The notes beneath the pieces are model-generated. The model was not told the origin of the DNA, searched no databases, and saw only the letters and a list, made by a program, of their open reading frames with translations. From Lepisosteus oculatus (taxonomy: Eukaryota > Chordata > Actinopteri > Semionotiformes > Lepisosteidae), in assembly GCF_040954835.1 (NCBI RefSeq), contig NC_090704.1:45202979-45266978 (forward strand): a stretch of DNA of 64,000 nucleotides. The letters are read 5' to 3'. Both the position numbers and the translations under genes were made by a program. Shown here piece by piece: positions 9,816 to 20,530 of this stretch (position 1 is its first letter; each line of letters opens with the position of its first letter).

Positions 9816-12284
9816 GTAAGTGTGGAAATTTTATTCCTTCGACAGTTTTGTTTTAACCTCAGGCAATTACCATCTTTTTATGCAGGAAAGCAGAACAAAA
9901 ACACTTTAATTCACTTAGACAGGACAGCCAGCTGAAGCACCTTATCTCCTCATCCTCAGTCAGTAGTTATCTTTTGGAGTGGAAATTTTCCCAACCTCTG
10001 CTTCCTCTGTTTTGGGCTGGGAAAATGTTGTATTTGTGGACGGAAGAACTAGCAGAGGAAAGAGTGAAAACTCACGTTTCTGCTTTGTCAGGGCTGCTGT
10101 TTTGTTTTTGCTTTCAAATCTTTTCCTCTATTTTATTCAAAAAATATTTTTTGAATAGTTTTTCAAAAGCACAAGCAAACGTGTTCTAGGGTCACCATGT
10201 TGTGTCTTTCCATGGTGACTCTTGAGCTTCTGGGGGTCCGCTTTGTCCAGCGAAGGCAGCTGGTAGCGGCACAAGTGTCCAGAAAAAAAACGTACAAATA
10301 ATTATTTTAGAAATGAATTTCACTCAACAGTTCACAAAGCCAGGGAGGGGACAAAACTTTTCTTAAGCCGTGAGACACCGACGTCTCATTTGCGCAAAAT
10401 TAGTACTGAAAGAAAAACAACAAAAAGTCAAAATCCAAAGCTGACGTGTACATTTTAAAGGACTTCAGAATCTTTTTTTTTCTGAGTAGCTACGTAAACC
10501 TGTTCGATGAAGGTGCTTAAGAGGTTTGCAGTCTGAGGCTTTGAGGGACATGTTTTTGTAGACTGGTGATCACATGAATTGTCTGAAATGAGACGTGTGA
10601 GAAAGAGAGGAGTCAGTTGCTTGATCTGATCCCATCAGCCCATGCTGGTGGTGCAGGAGCCAGGATCCCAAGGGGGTGAATCTCCAGTGCAATCAGGAGG
10701 TCGGGTGCTGCTTAGTGTTAAACAGTGGACTCTGAGGCTCATGTCGAAGAGAGCAGGCAGTGGGGATACAGTTCATGGGCCACTCCTGTTCGCTGTGCTA
10801 CGGCCTGGCCGCTGGTGTTTGTGGCTTGGCTTGCTGTGGCCCTGGGTGGGACAGGATACTAAAATAATGCTCCCTGTGCCTTGTGCTGCCACTCCCCTGG
10901 GGCTCTGATTTTCTGTTGCTCTAAAAAGGCGGCTTTCCTTCCTGAGGCCTCCTCTGTTTACTGATGGGGTCTTGGCATTCCTCTGTTCTCGTAGGAAAGG
11001 AATTCTGCTGCAGCACTGAGCGCGCGGGGCTACAGGACAATAGAACCGACCTCTTGCCAGAATTGTTTCGAAACCTGTTTTTTCCCCCTCCTTCGGCATG
11101 GTTTTCACGACTTCATGGCAACCTGAGAGCCTTTAGGCGTGGATTTGATTGTGCATTTAACCACTCTATCGTGTCAATCAGCCACAGCAGTATTTTTAAA
11201 CAATGAGAACATTACAAGCGGTAGCACCTATAAGTCAATTGACATTCTCCCCGCAATATTCTGAACCACTAATAAAGGTCCTAAACAAGAGAAGGCCATT
11301 CAGCCTATAATGTTTAGTGTGTTTAGTAGTTACCGTAGTAGCTAATTAGCATTTCAGTTTCTTGTTTGAAAGAAGCCGGGGCATCGGTTTTGAGATCATG
11401 GCTGTGTGCTGTAGCTTATTTCAGACTTTCACGCGTTCCCACACAGTTTGCACTTGTGTCTGCGGGTCCGTGCTGCGCTGGTGACCGAGGTCCTCGGGGC
11501 TGATCTTGTCGGTGCCTTCGAGGGTTTGAAATACTTGAATCGGGTCCAGTCAATATTCTCTGTTAAAGACCAAGAAGGTTGTTTGTTTAGCCCATCAGTC
11601 GAGGACAATGCATTGAGCCCAGGAATGTATCTGGAATAAGTGCGGAGCAGCTATATCGTCTTGGTCATTTTGGAGGGGAAATTTGTCGTCTTTAGCAACC
11701 TGTAAAAAACTCCAGCAACCTCTAGTAAACACCCACAGAGAATTATATTGTATGCTAATTGTCCTGTTTTGGTATCACCAGTGTGTCTCACTAGTTTACT
11801 ATCAGAATCTAGATCACTTCTATAAATTAGGAAGAGCACTGGATCTAATATGTTACCTATTTTTTCTTGGAAAACCCCTGACCGACATTCATTTCAGCCA
11901 TGAGCTATTTACCTTTCATCAAGCACAGGATTCTCCTTGATTATCCCTGAGAAATGTAACTTCTCCCCTTATCGTTCCTTTACTGTAATAATGCAGAAAA
12001 CCTTTCATTATTTATTTAGTGTCCATTGCAGTATTCTTTATCAGCTCTTTAAGAAAAAAAATATCCTTTTGTACCAGTGCACAAACATGGGTTTGGTCCG
12101 CACATAAATTGTTGTAGAATTTACGACGCATATAAAAGATTGTTAATATTGTTTGTCATAAACAGTAAAAATGCATTTGAAAAAGTAACATGGACTACTA
12201 CTCATATATTATCAATCTTTTTATGTGAGTAAATACTCAGTAATGCTTTCTATACAATTAGTAAGAAATGATTTGGGGAAAAAC

Positions 12285-12418
12285 TAATAATAATAATAAT
12301 TAATAATAATAATTGCTTACACTTATATAGTGCTTTTCTGGACACTCCACTCAAAGCGCTTTACAGGTAATGGGGATCCCCTCCACCACCCCCAGTGTGC
12401 AGCCCCACCTGGATAATA
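12285..12418 (+). repeat. Dispersed repeat, unit 1 (truncated)
   Basis: (TAA)n leads into ATTGCTTACACTTATATAG, then TGCTTTTCTGGACACTCCAC, AAAGCGCTTTACAGGTAATG and CCCACCTGGA. The same block repeats immediately at 12415-12542 and again at 12752, and inverted near 55.05-55.13 kb. The family name is not known to me. Confidence 0.8.
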
Positions 12419-12542
12419 ATAATAATAATTGCTTACACTTATATACACTGTAGCGCTTTTCTGGACACTCCACTCAAAGCACTTTACAGGTATTGGGGAT
12501 CCCCTCCACCACCACCAGTGTGCAGCCCCACCTGGAGGATGC
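12415..12542 (+). repeat. Dispersed repeat, unit 2 (tandem copy)
   Basis: This is a direct tandem copy of unit 1, from (TAA)n to CCCCACCTGGAGGATG, with a small insertion (CACTG) after TTATATA. Similarity to unit 1 is high by eye. Confidence 0.8.
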
Positions 12543-12751
12543 GACGGCAGCCATAGTGCGCCAGAACGCTCGTCAGAGTCTGTGGCCTACAGTGTAGTCG
12601 GTTTTAGGGGTGCTCAACTGCAGTGCTGAGAACAGCTGACATTACTATACTGTAGATCTCCAGCTGGCTTCAGTGCCACTGAGCACTCTGGGCTCTTCTG
12701 GACCGTCTTGAAGACACCCACCACCACTCAGTCTCCTACTTAAATTGAAGT

Positions 12752-13270
12752 TAATAATAATATAACTACTAATGAAAATTCCTTACACTTATATAGCGCT
12801 TTACAGGTAATGGGGATCCCCTCCACTACCACCAGTGTGCACCCCCACCTGGATGATGTGCCAGTACTCTCCCCACACACTAGCTCTCAGTGGGAAGGAG
12901 AGCAAAGGGTTGAAGCCAGTTCAGAGATGGGGATTATTAGAAAGCCTTGATTGATAAAGACCAAGGGGAAATTTGGCCAGGACAAGTTCTTTTCGAGAAA
13001 CGCTCTGGGATTTTTAATGATCACAGAGAGTCAGGACCTCAGTTTTACATCTCATCTGAAAGATGGCACCTTTTTTAAGATTTAGTGCCCCCCATTACAA
13101 TACTAGGGCATTAGGACCCACACAGCATCAGGGTGAGCGCCCCCTACTGGCTCCACTAACACCTCTTCCAGCAGCAACAGTAGTTTTTCCCAGGAGTCTC
13201 CCCTCGAGGTACTGGCCCAGCTCACGCCTGCTGAGCTCCAGTGGTGAGCTGTAGGGTGACGTGGCTGCTG
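12752..13270 (+). repeat. Dispersed repeat, unit 3 (longest copy)
   Basis: It begins with TAATAATAATATAACTACTA and CCTTACACTTATATAGCGC, lacks the CTGGACACTCCACTC segment, and continues past CCCACCTGGATGATG into a longer body. That body holds GAGCGCCCCCTACTGGCTCC and CCAGGAGTCTCCCCTCGAGG. A diverged relative of the later part lies at 33600-34040. Confidence 0.65.
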
Positions 13271-13337
13271 GTTAAGTGAAGGCAGAAAGAAGCCCGGCAC
13301 TCACGACTGGCCTTTTCCCCTGCTCTTTGCTGTGCAG

Positions 13338-13631
13338 CTGTGACGATCAACTCAGTCGGCCTGGTGATCCTGCCCAGCACCAGTGTGGCCAGCGGGACCA
13401 ATGTCAGCCTGAACTGCACGGTGGACATCAGCGTCCTGGGCAGCCAGCCCCTGCTGTTCCAGTACAAGCTTCTGAAGAACGATGAGGTGGTGTACTCCAA
13501 GAACCACACCGAGCAGACTCTATTCTACCCCATTGTGGGGGCCAGAGCTTCTCACTCTGGGAGGTACAAGTGTTCCGTCACAGTGGAAAGCAAGAGCCAG
13601 GACAGCCAAACCAAACGCTTAAACATATCAG
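13338..13631 (+). CDS. pecam1: PECAM1 exon 3, Ig domain 1
   Basis: This 294-nt phase-1 exon follows TGTGCAG and precedes GTAGGT. It encodes Ig1, opening AVTINSVG, with Cys in VSLNCTV and in GRYKCSV for the disulfide and N-glycosylation sequons NVS, NCT, NHT and NIS. Ig1 carries much of the homophilic binding surface in the mammalian protein. The opening and the Cys spacing match human Ig1. Confidence 0.94.
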
Positions 13632-13976
13632 GTAGGTAAAGTCATTTTTTCTTTGTGCTGTCAACTTTATTTGTGCTGTATATAATTTCCACCTACATAC
13701 AGTACCTGTCTTGAAACAATGTTACTGTACAAAGTAATTAGCAGTCATTGAGTCTTTCCTACAGTAGGTCTCATGCTAGTGAAAATGATTAATTTCCCTC
13801 CTGGGTTCAGGGTGCTTTTATTGTGAGCAGCTGTTATTTTATAATTGTACAACTGTACTGCTGTTCACTCCATCTCCTTTCTTCTGAAGGTGTTCTTGTG
13901 TTGGGGCTTCTCCAGCTCCTGGCAAAAAGTAAAGGCTGTTCAAAAGTGTTTAAAAGGTGTGTTCTTGTGTGTCCAG

Positions 13977-14261
13977 GCCTGCAGAAACCCACTCTGACCC
14001 TGAGTGCCCAGACGGTGATGGAGGGTCAGGAGGTCCTGGCAGAATGCAGTGCGCCAAAGGAAACAGGCTCCTTCATATTCTATTTTCACAAGGGGTCCAG
14101 CGAGTCCATGCAATCCCATGCAACCACAAACCGCGCAGAGAAGAAAATTGTGTTTCACCCAGGAGAAAGGAGTGCCGTCATTTATTGCAATTTCCGAATC
14201 ATGACTTTGCCCGAAGCCGGAGAGTCAGACCGCAGTAACGCTGTGAACGTCACCATCCGAG
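13977..14261 (+). CDS. pecam1: PECAM1 exon 4, Ig domain 2
   Basis: This 285-nt phase-1 exon follows GTCCAG and precedes GTAAGT. It encodes LQKPTLTLSAQTVMEGQEV, with Cys in LAECSAP and in VIYCNF. The Ig2 fold is C2-type. It ends NVTIRG, giving a glycosylation sequon. Confidence 0.93.
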
Positions 14262-14396
14262 GTAAGTGAACAGCACCAGCCAGTGGAAGGGAGGAGTGGC
14301 CTAGTCTGCAGTATCTCTGCTGATCCCTGATCGGCCAAGCGCCCCTCTTCCTAGCCTCTGACATTCTTCCGGTGCTCTTCAATGCTTGTTTTCCAG

Positions 14397-14660
14397 AATT
14401 ACTGAAAGAGCCGCTGTTCGTAATTAAACCATCAGAGCACATCATCGAGGGGGACAGTCTGGAGGCAGAGTGCAGTGCCTACCCCCAGTCCTCCGCAGAC
14501 ACCCAGATCCTCCTGAAAAAGGGTGCCAACATACTGAATGTCACCAGGGGCCGTGTGACCTACAGCTGGACCCCTCGGGCTGAGGACGCTGGAGAGTATG
14601 TGTGTGTGGCTGAGCTCAGCTTGGTGAAGAAGGAGACTGCAAAAACTGTGAGTGTACAAG
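14397..14660 (+). CDS. pecam1: PECAM1 exon 5, Ig domain 3
   Basis: This 264-nt phase-1 exon (TTCCAG / GTGAGA) encodes ELLKEPLFVIKPSEHIIEGD, with Cys in LEAECSA and in GEYVCVA. The AEDAGEYVC motif is the typical Ig F-strand DxGxYxC signature. Confidence 0.94.
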
Positions 14661-15430
14661 GTGAGACACTCTTACTCTCTTGGGAGGTGTTCAGTATCTG
14701 CTCCGAAGTGTGCTGTCGACTTGTGGCTAGTCAAAGCTTTAAACCGATTTGATATGTAGTAAAATTCACTACCCATGCAGTGCACAGACATGCTGGGTAG
14801 AAAGTGCTGTACAGCCCAGGTAAATTGTAGTACCTGCAGCATGGCGCAAGTTGTGCAAGTGTTGTTATGCAGTGTTTCTAGTTGTCTCTGACAAGCGTGA
14901 TCTTAGTGTAATCTTTTGAAGTCCGCTAGAAATGTTCAAATCTGTGGTGGATGCGTATGTGAATGCAGATGAGCCCTACAAACTAAACTGTGTTCAGATA
15001 AATTTTCCTGTAGGATTTACAGGCCTGCGTTGTGCACGTTGTCAGTTTTTGTCAGGTGCAGGGGTATTAAAGTTGATCTTTGCCAGCTCAGGTCAAGTCT
15101 TTCTGGATTTTCTTTTGAAAGCCATGCCTATATAGCCCAGCAGTGGTCTTTTTTTTTCAGTAAGCGAATTAGCTCACACACTGGCAGGTGTGTGGGTGAG
15201 TTATATATTCTCAACAAGTACCCCAGTGCTCCAAAGATATCAGCTAAGTAGAATAACACTTCTGCATTCCTGCTTTTGAGAATCTTCTTTTGCTACAGAA
15301 ATCCTGGGGATTCATGGTTACTGTCAACATGAGAAACTTTGCAGAGAGAATTTCGGCTTCTCTGAAAGTTCCACAGGTGACTTTCAACCAGGTTTATATG
15401 AAACTGACCAACAGTCTCTTTCAACCACAG

Positions 15431-15712
15431 AGCTATTTTCCAGGCCTGTCTTAACACCACAGCCACAGGAAGTAAATGAAGGGGAGAGCTTCAATCTGAC
15501 CTGCAGGAGCACCAGCATAACAAAAGAGAGGATTTCTGCTGATGATGTGAAGTACAGCATTTACAAGGGCAGTCAGTTACTATCTCCAGAGCATGTCAAT
15601 GGAGTTTACAGCAAGAAAGGAGCCACTCTGGAAGACGGAGAGTCCTACTTCTGCAACGCTTCAGCCAAAAACATCACCAAGAGCAGCGAGGTCATGCACT
15701 TCAAAGTCTACG
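15431..15712 (+). CDS. pecam1: PECAM1 exon 6, Ig domain 4
   Basis: This 282-nt phase-1 exon (CAACCACAG / GTAGGA) encodes ELFSRPVLTPQPQEVNEGES, with Cys in FNLTCRS and in SYFCNAS. The opening ELFSRP parallels ELFSKPEL in human Ig4. A possible cassette exon lies 54 nt upstream (15299-15376). Confidence 0.94.
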
Positions 15713-16249
15713 GTAGGAACCCGCGGTGAATACGCAAAACACACTGCTGCACCATAGCAGGACATGAACTGATCATCTGCCTCATTTTCGGGGGGAGGGC
15801 AGTCCACAAGCATTAATTTTAAAAACCTCCGGACTCTATGTCATGCTCTCACCCTTGTGAACGTGCATCATGGTGTTCACTTGTTTACAGTGTTTCTATG
15901 GTTTTTCATCTCCTTTGCCATGCCCCTCTGTAAAACAGTCGTGATTTCCCACCGGAAAGGGCAGGGATCCCTCTGCAGTGTTGTTCAGGCTCGGGAGGTG
16001 CACTATATGAGCTCTCATTTGTCCTCTCCTTCTGACACATTCTGTCCACCCGTGTCGATGCCTGCTCCCCTGCTGGGCATCGGGCCACACATCTGGGTCA
16101 TGCAGCCCGATGTGCACGTCTGCAGGGAGCCTCCCCCACATCCCTGTGTAAGCAGCAGGTTGTCTGAGCTCTGGCCTGTTCCCTGAAACCACCCTTACTG
16201 CCTCTTCACTACTGTCACAGGTGCAGTCCCCTCCGGGCTGCGTGCAGCT

Positions 16250-16460
16250 CCCTTTATCCCAGATGTTTCACAAGCATAAAACTCACAAAAGTTCATTATC
16301 CAAAGCAGATGGTGCAGACGTCTCTAGGAGTTGGGGGAAGGAAGCTGCTGCTACAGTTTAATGCATCGTCCAAGGGGACTAGTACGTTGCTCAGGGTGTC
16401 ACAGCGGGCTAGGCAAAGAAATGGGATTTGAACTGGGAACCTTCTGGCAATAAGCTCTTC
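16250..16460 (+). mobile_element. SINE-like relic in PECAM1 intron 6
   Basis: CATTATCCAAAGCAGATGGT leads to GCTCAGGGTGTCACAGCGGG and GGGATTTGAACTGGGAACCTTCTGG, the end of a fish retroposon type that starts with a 'CTTTTATCCAAAGC' block. It is decayed; the ends are approximate. Confidence 0.4.
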
Positions 16461-16615
16461 CCCTCACCCACTTTTAAAGAAAGTGTAACTCCATGAGGTT
16501 AATCACCCTTATCATCATCATTTTCTTCTTAACATAACAGGGATTGCTTTCTGAAATCAAGCTGAAATCCTGATAGTAAAAATGTCTCTCTCTTTCTGTT
16601 TTTCTTTTGTGACAG

Positions 16616-16897
16616 CTCTCGTTTCCAATCCCACAATTAGAGTCACTGATGACGTGATCTTAGGTAAAGACTTCAAGATTGAATGTTTCTCTGAGTGGGG
16701 AACACTTCCCATCAGTTATACGCTGCTGAAAGCCCACGAAACCATAAATACTACAGTACAGAGGCACAGCAGGGATCGCGCTCTGTTTCCTGTCAGAATA
16801 AAGAGGAAGGAAGAAATTGCGGAATTCAAGTGCGAGGCTCAAAACCGAGGCCCCCACTCTGTGAAGCAGAGTGGCATGCTCAACGTCCAAGTGATAG
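16616..16897 (+). CDS. pecam1: PECAM1 exon 7, Ig domain 5
   Basis: This 282-nt phase-1 exon (TTGTGACAG / GTGAGA) encodes ALVSNPTIRVTDDVILGKDF, with Cys in KIECFSE and in EFKCEAQ. GTLPISYTLLK aligns with GTLPISYQLLK of human Ig5, one of the strongest local matches in the gene. Confidence 0.95.
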
Positions 16898-18524
16898 GTG
16901 AGACAGTACTGTACTTCACAACACCTTACAATGTCATCCAAAACTGTGCGGAAATCGGCAACGGCCATCAGTTTGAAACCATACCTATGACTGCATGCCA
17001 ATTCATCCACCGTTTCATTTAGCTGACGTCTTTGCCTAAGAACAAATCATAAGGCTCACCCTGTTGTAAGATTTTTCTGTTCAGCACTGGGGCGCCTTTC
17101 CTATAGTTTCTCACATTTTCGTATCTGATGACTCTCTAAGGGCGGATAAAATATGGCAGCTTGGACTCAGGCCTGTGTGAGTTTCCTCTCGTCAGAAAAC
17201 TCTGTGATGAATTACCTTTAAATCTTCATAAAAACCTTGGCCATTGACACAGCAAAATTACTCACAGAGCACATGTGACTTTTTCTCACTTTCCTTGTAA
17301 TGTTTGGAATCTGGGTGCAAATGCCTGTGGTCCTTCACTGTTGTTATTGCCGCATTTTAGAAAAAAGTAACCAGCCTATCTGTACTGTTCTGAGCTGCTG
17401 CCCATTTCTTGTTTGTCTTTGCTTAATGATGCACGATGATGCAGTGTAAAATTTTACTGGTAGATTTGACTACTGCAGAAGATACTGTATTGTACTTTAC
17501 CTCTGCTGGCTGATCGTATTCAGAAACAGCGGGGTTAAATGCATTGATTCGGGGACAGTAAAAGCACGAGAGCTCACTTTCTTAAGCAATCTGTCAGTCT
17601 TATTATATTTACTGTATAAAGCATCTCAAGCCACTGTACAACAATTCATCAAAATAAACTGATGTGGCAAAGTAAAAATTAAAAGGAAAACCAAAAAGGA
17701 CTTTAAACAGTTAAAAGATTGTGTATGAAGTGAAATCTTCAGCTGATTTTCACAAACTTTTATGGGCTCTTGAAAACAGTTCCACAGTTTAGGCACAGGC
17801 ACTGACAGGGGCTCGGTCACCTGAGTTAACCTGGGCTAGCCAGCATCTGCAGAGGGCACGGACAGATCCCTACAGGACCCCTCGTCACAGTCAAAATGCC
17901 AGTTGGGATGAATTATATCTTTAGCAGTGTTTCTATTATTTCAGTCTCCTGAATCTAATTTGGAGCTCCTTAGTATAAATTCCTCACATTTCACATTTTG
18001 TTGCAGGCTGAGAATAGGCAGCACTATTTTCCACAAAGAGTTATGAGGGTGCAGAACAGGTTTCTCAGTCACCTTGTGGATTGTGCTGCTACCCTGGCTT
18101 CTTTCACAGCTGGATGACACCTTTGGATCAGTTATCTTCTAACTATTGAACGGGCTGAAAAAGCTGAATGGCCTCCTCTAATCTGTAGACCTTTTTTTGT
18201 TCTCCTCACCAAATCATCAATGGACTGAAATTAATGGGGCAGGAATCTAAAGTGAGGGGGCCTTTCAGCCACAATCTGGTAACATGCGTAATAGAAAGTA
18301 CACATGTTCCCATACAGAGAAAACTGACAAAATGTGGGTATCTGCTTACTGTATAATTTTATAAATGTACAGTATGTCATTATTCTTCACTAACACAGTT
18401 TGTATAAGAACCGGCAACATTTAATACTTGATAGGATCAAACTGCAGCCCCATGTGAGTCTCCCTCCAGCCCCTTCTGACAGCCGTCGGTAAAAGAAAAA
18501 CTGCCTCTGCTTTCCCCCTCACAG
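16898..18524 (+). other. PECAM1 intron 7
   Basis: This 1.6-kb intron is AT-rich and has no coding signal. The only recognised element is a LINE tail relic at about 18020-18195. Confidence 0.6.
18020..18195 (+). mobile_element. CR1/L2-type LINE 3' relic in PECAM1 intron 7
   Basis: CCACAAAGAGTTATGAGGGT, then TTTCACAGCTGGATGACACC and GCTGAATGGCCTCCTCTAAT, correspond to the LINE C-terminal coding end and 3' tail (a form close to 'CGAATGGCCTCCTCTCGTTTG'). No ORF survives. Confidence 0.55.
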
Positions 18525-18794
18525 AGCCAGTATCTGCAGCTGTTTTAACAGCCCTCCCCAACATCGTGGAAGGCACGAACACGTCTCTGTCCTGCGCTGT
18601 GCAAAGCGGGACGCCGCCCATAACTTTTAAATGGTACCAAACTGGGAATAGGAAACCCCTGCACACCAACTTCAGTACCAACAATGTTGGAATCTACACC
18701 TTCAGAGCCAGCAGGGATCAGAGTGGGACCTACTACTGCACGGCCACAAACAGAGCCCTTGAAACCAAATACAGCAATCAGACGGCTATATCTG
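18525..18794 (+). CDS. pecam1: PECAM1 exon 8, Ig domain 6
   Basis: This 270-nt phase-1 exon (CCCTCACAG / GTGAGG) encodes EPVSAAVLTALPNIVEGTNT, with Cys in SLSCAVQ and in GTYYCTATNRA. Human Ig6 reads GEYYCTAFNRA at the same place. This is the membrane-proximal domain. Confidence 0.95.
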
Positions 18795-19698
18795 GTGAGG
18801 CCTTGGTCTTCTCTCAACACTCTTACTTTCTAGTCTGTGCAAATGGAATCTTTGTGTTAAATGCCAGGGAGACCATCTTTACATGACAGTTCAGTTTTGA
18901 TGAGCACATGAGAGGCTGCATTAAGTACCAGATATTTCATACATGTGGTGTTACTCTGCTTGCTGTTAAAATTCTATAAATGTATGCAATGCATGTTATG
19001 ATACTGTTATATGTATGCAGTCTTGCAGTTTCTGAGTGCTTCTGCAGTATCTTGTTTGCATCTCCAGTAGTGTACAAATTACATCCACCCTGTAGGACGG
19101 CCCCTTCAGAGTTAAAACGAGTGGCTTTCTCCAGGGCACTCAGACTCCACAGACGTCTCCTTCGGGTGACTCAGTCCTTGCTGTCATGGCTGTCGGGCGC
19201 TCAGACACCAGGCAGGGTTCGAGAGACAGCAGTGTTAGCGACCTGCTGGTGAAGTTAGAGAGGCAGTGCACTGTGCTTGGCATTGCTCCAGCCTAACGGA
19301 AAGCTACAGGACCCAGAGATAACTCGCTGGAATCTGAGCGGCTGCTGCAACAGCGCTGTGAAAATTGGGGAAAAAAAACACAGCTTCACATCAGCGATGC
19401 CATAGAGTCAAGGGTGGGTATTAGTATTCACCCAGGCAGGGACTTCAGGCGTGCTTTTAACTGAGAGCCTGACACATCCTGCCTCCTCGCTGCCTCCTTT
19501 GTAGTTTGTTCGCGCGCCGAGATCAATGGGAGAGCGCGCGACGTGAGAGCCATGAGAATACCGCCGGGGCCCCGAGGGGCCCGAGCTGCAGGAACGGCCC
19601 CGCTGTGGCAAGCTCTCTCTCCCAGATCCAGCGCTGCCCTTGGCCAGAGAATTGCACAAGCTGTGCAGAGAGGCTGAACCTCCTTCTCTCCTCTGCAG

Positions 19699-19800
19699 TT
19701 AATTTAGCGGAATGGAAGACGACGGTCATCGCTGTCGTCACCGTCCTGATGCTCGTCTGCGTCGCTGGGTTCTGCGTCCTGTGGTTCAGGTCCCGGAAAG
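19699..19800 (+). CDS. pecam1: PECAM1 exon 9, transmembrane segment
   Basis: This 102-nt exon (CTCTGCAG / GTAAAG) encodes VNLAEWKTTVIAVV and a hydrophobic run through VCVAGFCVLWF to the stop-transfer RSRKG. The membrane span is about residues 612-632. Two cysteines (C623 and C628) lie in or near the inner leaflet, where human PECAM1 is palmitoylated at a juxtamembrane Cys. Confidence 0.93.
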
Positions 19801-19883
19801 GTAAAGACACAGCTCTCCTTTCCGCATGAACGCCGAAGAGCGCCGTGGTATTTTTGTAACTCTTGGTTCTTTCTTTTGCATAG

Positions 19884-19914
19884 CTAAAAAGGAACGGGAT
19901 GCAGAACTGTCAGT
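19884..19914 (+). CDS. pecam1: PECAM1 exon 10 (31-nt cytoplasmic micro-exon)
   Basis: The exon follows TTGCATAG and precedes the strong donor GTGAGT. It encodes AKKERDAELS, a basic then acidic juxtamembrane stretch comparable to human AKAKQMPVEMS, and leaves phase 2, which exon 11 restores. Confidence 0.85.
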
Positions 19915-20450
19915 GTGAGTTGACTGTTTTTATTTTTTGGTTTTCTAAATATATTCATTTTGATCCTTGGTTCCTAGAAAAGTCTTTTTAATGGTACAGC
20001 TTGCAGGTTAAAATAAAACACAAACTATTTCTATTTTGTTATTATGTTAGGTTCACTGCCAGGTGGGCTGAAATTGACAGATATTTATAAGCCTTAATCT
20101 CTTCCACGAGATGCTACGAGTGACTGCTTCACTTTCTGTGACAGCTGTCAGAGCTAGTTACTGTGTCAACATGTGCCTGCAATTGCGTTTGTTTCTCAAT
20201 GTCTTGATAAGGACTCAGGGAATCTATTCTACTCCCTGAGAGTCCCCTGTCTTTCAGTCAATAATTCATTCAATTAACTAATTAAAATGTGAGCTAGGTG
20301 GGATAAAAACAGGACGATCTGGAGAGACTCTAGGTTTGTAGGCTGCTGTCTCAATGCATAGTGATTCATGTTGTAATTGAGAGAAAACTCAGAACCCTTT
20401 GTTGCTTTTTTAAAAATTCCAGTGATGACTTTATTTTTACCATTTCTCAG

Positions 20451-20530
20451 AAAGCCTTCGAGCCCTACAGCAGATGAACCTTTAGCAGTGAGTCTCACCA
20501 ACGAGACAGAAGTTTATAATGCTCACAAAG
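20451..20530 (+). CDS. pecam1: PECAM1 exon 11, cytoplasmic
   Basis: This 80-nt exon (CATTTCTCAG / GTAGCA) encodes VKPSSPTADEPLAVSLTNET then EVYNAHKG. It returns the frame to phase 1. Tyr669 lies where human has the SHYGHND tyrosine but is not in an ITIM. Confidence 0.85.

Larger units (their letters stand above)
9816..13337 (+). other. PECAM1 intron 2
   Basis: This 3.5-kb intron has no coding content. 9816-12280 is unique-looking AT-rich DNA with nothing recognised. 12285-13270 holds three units of a dispersed repeat, listed separately. Confidence 0.7.
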
